Part shown: positions 27,990-28,592 of the stretch, piece after piece | Layout of the letters: every line of letters starts with the position of its first letter | How positions within the stretch are numbered: the stretch's first letter is position 1 | Source of the DNA: CAYPEZ01 sp964409985 | GTDB taxonomy: Bacteria > Patescibacteriota > Minisyncoccia > Phycocordibacterales > UBA6899 | Length of the DNA: 28,592 bases | Direction: 5' to 3' | NCBI GenBank assembly: GCA_964409985.1 | Contig: CAYPEZ010000008.1 | Coordinates: 1-28,592, forward strand | Position numbers and translations under genes: made by a program | The notes under the pieces: model-generated | What the model saw: the letters and a program-made list of their open reading frames with translations, nothing else | Databases searched by the model: none | What the model was told of the DNA's origin: nothing

Positions 27990-28460
27990 ATGGACGGGAC
28001 AGAGTACATTACACTCAAAGAAGCGAGCGAACTCTCCGGATACAGTCCTGACTATATTGGACAGCTGATTCGACGTGGAAAAATTTCCGGAAAGCAAGTG
28101 TATGCAAATGTCGCATGGGTAACGACAAAAGATGATCTCCTCGACTATCTCTCAACAAAAGGGAAAACGAAGAAAACAGAAAAGAGCATAGTGCAAGTGC
28201 CAACACAGACTCTCCACGATCAACATCTTTCAGCTATCGGAGTCAACATGGAGGTCGCCGCTGGGGTCGAAGCCCCAGACAATGCTATCCTTCGATGGGA
28301 GCACATCATCCGCACTATCTCCCTTGGTCTTATTGTGTGCTCGGTCCTATTTCTTCTTTTTCTCTTCCATGTTCTTTCAACGCTTCTCGATGACAGCCAA
28401 GAACGTCGTGCCTTTGAACGTATTTCTTCCTCAATGGAAGAGTCCACATTACGCTTATGA
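27990..28460 (+). CDS. membrane-anchored helix-turn-helix protein
   Basis: A 156-residue protein from the ATG at 27990; the frame is open to GTG 27951, which would add 13 residues. The N-terminus is an excisionase/MerR-like HTH: YITLKEASELSGYSPDYIGQLIRRGKISG, here in parts YITLKEASELSGYS and YIGQLIRRGKISG, then QVYANVAWVTTKDDLLDYL. A Lys-rich linker of about 50 residues leads to one membrane helix (about 110-135, ISLGLIVCSVLFLLFLFHVL) and a short C-terminal end. DNA-binding heads on a membrane anchor are unusual in bacteria. The upstream palindromes are the obvious candidate targets (inference). It overlaps the next gene by four bases. Confidence 0.78.
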   Translation: MDGTEYITLKEASELSGYSPDYIGQLIRRGKISGKQVYANVAWVTTKDDLLDYLSTKGKTKKTEKSIVQVPTQTLHDQHLSAIGVNMEVAAGVEAPDNAILRWEHIIRTISLGLIVCSVLFLLFLFHVLSTLLDDSQERRAFERISSSMEESTLRL

Positions 28461-28592
28461 ACAGAGAGCATATTGTCGTTTTAAAGAAGATCCCAGTGAA
28501 TGAGCGCCATGTTGAGTCACTTCGTATTGGACGAGAGACTTCTGTTACTGATGAGTTGCCTACCCCAACATATAACAACCGCACTCCACTCC
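28457..28592 (+). CDS. hypothetical protein, cut by the window end
   Basis: The ATG overlaps the stop of the HTH gene (ATGA). The visible part is 45 residues, beginning MNREHIVVLKKIPVNERHVE and continuing SLRIGRETSVTDELPTPTY without a stop. No domain is recognisable from this fragment. Close coupling to the membrane HTH gene suggests a joint function. Confidence 0.6.
   Translation, partial: MNREHIVVLKKIPVNERHVESLRIGRETSVTDELPTPTYNNRTPL

Overview
The window looks like a chromosomal segment of a Patescibacteria / Candidate Phyla Radiation bacterium, most likely of the Parcubacteria group (inference). The evidence is the type of surface protein: a C-terminal peptidoglycan-binding-like module in the style CSPYLKAYLKQG...EEVKKLQ, and four-cysteine CPDGS...GPNC modules on membrane-anchored proteins. 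Short genes, overlapping or nearly touching reading frames and few Shine-Dalgarno sites fit too. A release factor 2 gene (prfB) and TGA stops that work as real stops show that UGA is a stop codon, unlike in Gracilibacteria and Absconditabacteria.

Layout. 1-470: two CAU-anticodon tRNAs on the minus strand (initiator fMet and elongator Met), embedded in a 52-bp repeat with hairpins. 588-3162: an SOS-like operon of lexA, a Y-family DNA polymerase and a methyltransferase. 3287-3530: two threonine tRNAs. 3553-6044: prfB-ftsE-ftsX. 6122-8612: pyrG overlapping a LigB/YgiD-type dioxygenase. 8693-11967: cell-envelope genes (RlpA-like protein, a secreted FN3 protein, a Cys-rich/TSP3/peptidoglycan-binding surface protein). 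11972-12374: a minus-strand zinc-ribbon gene and tRNA-Gln. 12631-14945: a small membrane protein, DUF1801, DUF1905, O6-alkylguanine transferase, SWIB-domain protein and an alkyltransferase-like protein. 14996-18523: a Pif1-like helicase, a TMEM175-type channel and a BaiN-type flavoprotein. 18562-21911: an ABC-F ATPase, a serine hydrolase and a NAPE-PLD-like metallo-beta-lactamase. 21926-23854: two four-Cys-module proteins and a Bcp peroxiredoxin. 23901-24115: a candidate structured non-coding RNA. 24133-26562: membrane proteins including DedA and SIMPL. 26763-27725: an RRM RNA-binding protein and a HWHA-motif membrane protein. 27726-28592: paired palindromes in front of a membrane-anchored HTH protein and a truncated gene.

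Themes. DNA damage tolerance and repair recur (lexA/dinB, ogt, ATL, helicase), as do envelope and lipid functions. Many first genes have a -10 box only 6-9 bases before the start codon, so their mRNAs are probably leaderless. The signals most likely to be new are the structured RNA at 23901-24115, the paired TCGACGGTCGA palindromes next to the membrane HTH gene, the tRNA-Met repeat/minihelix array, and the four-Cys-module gene pair beside a peroxiredoxin.
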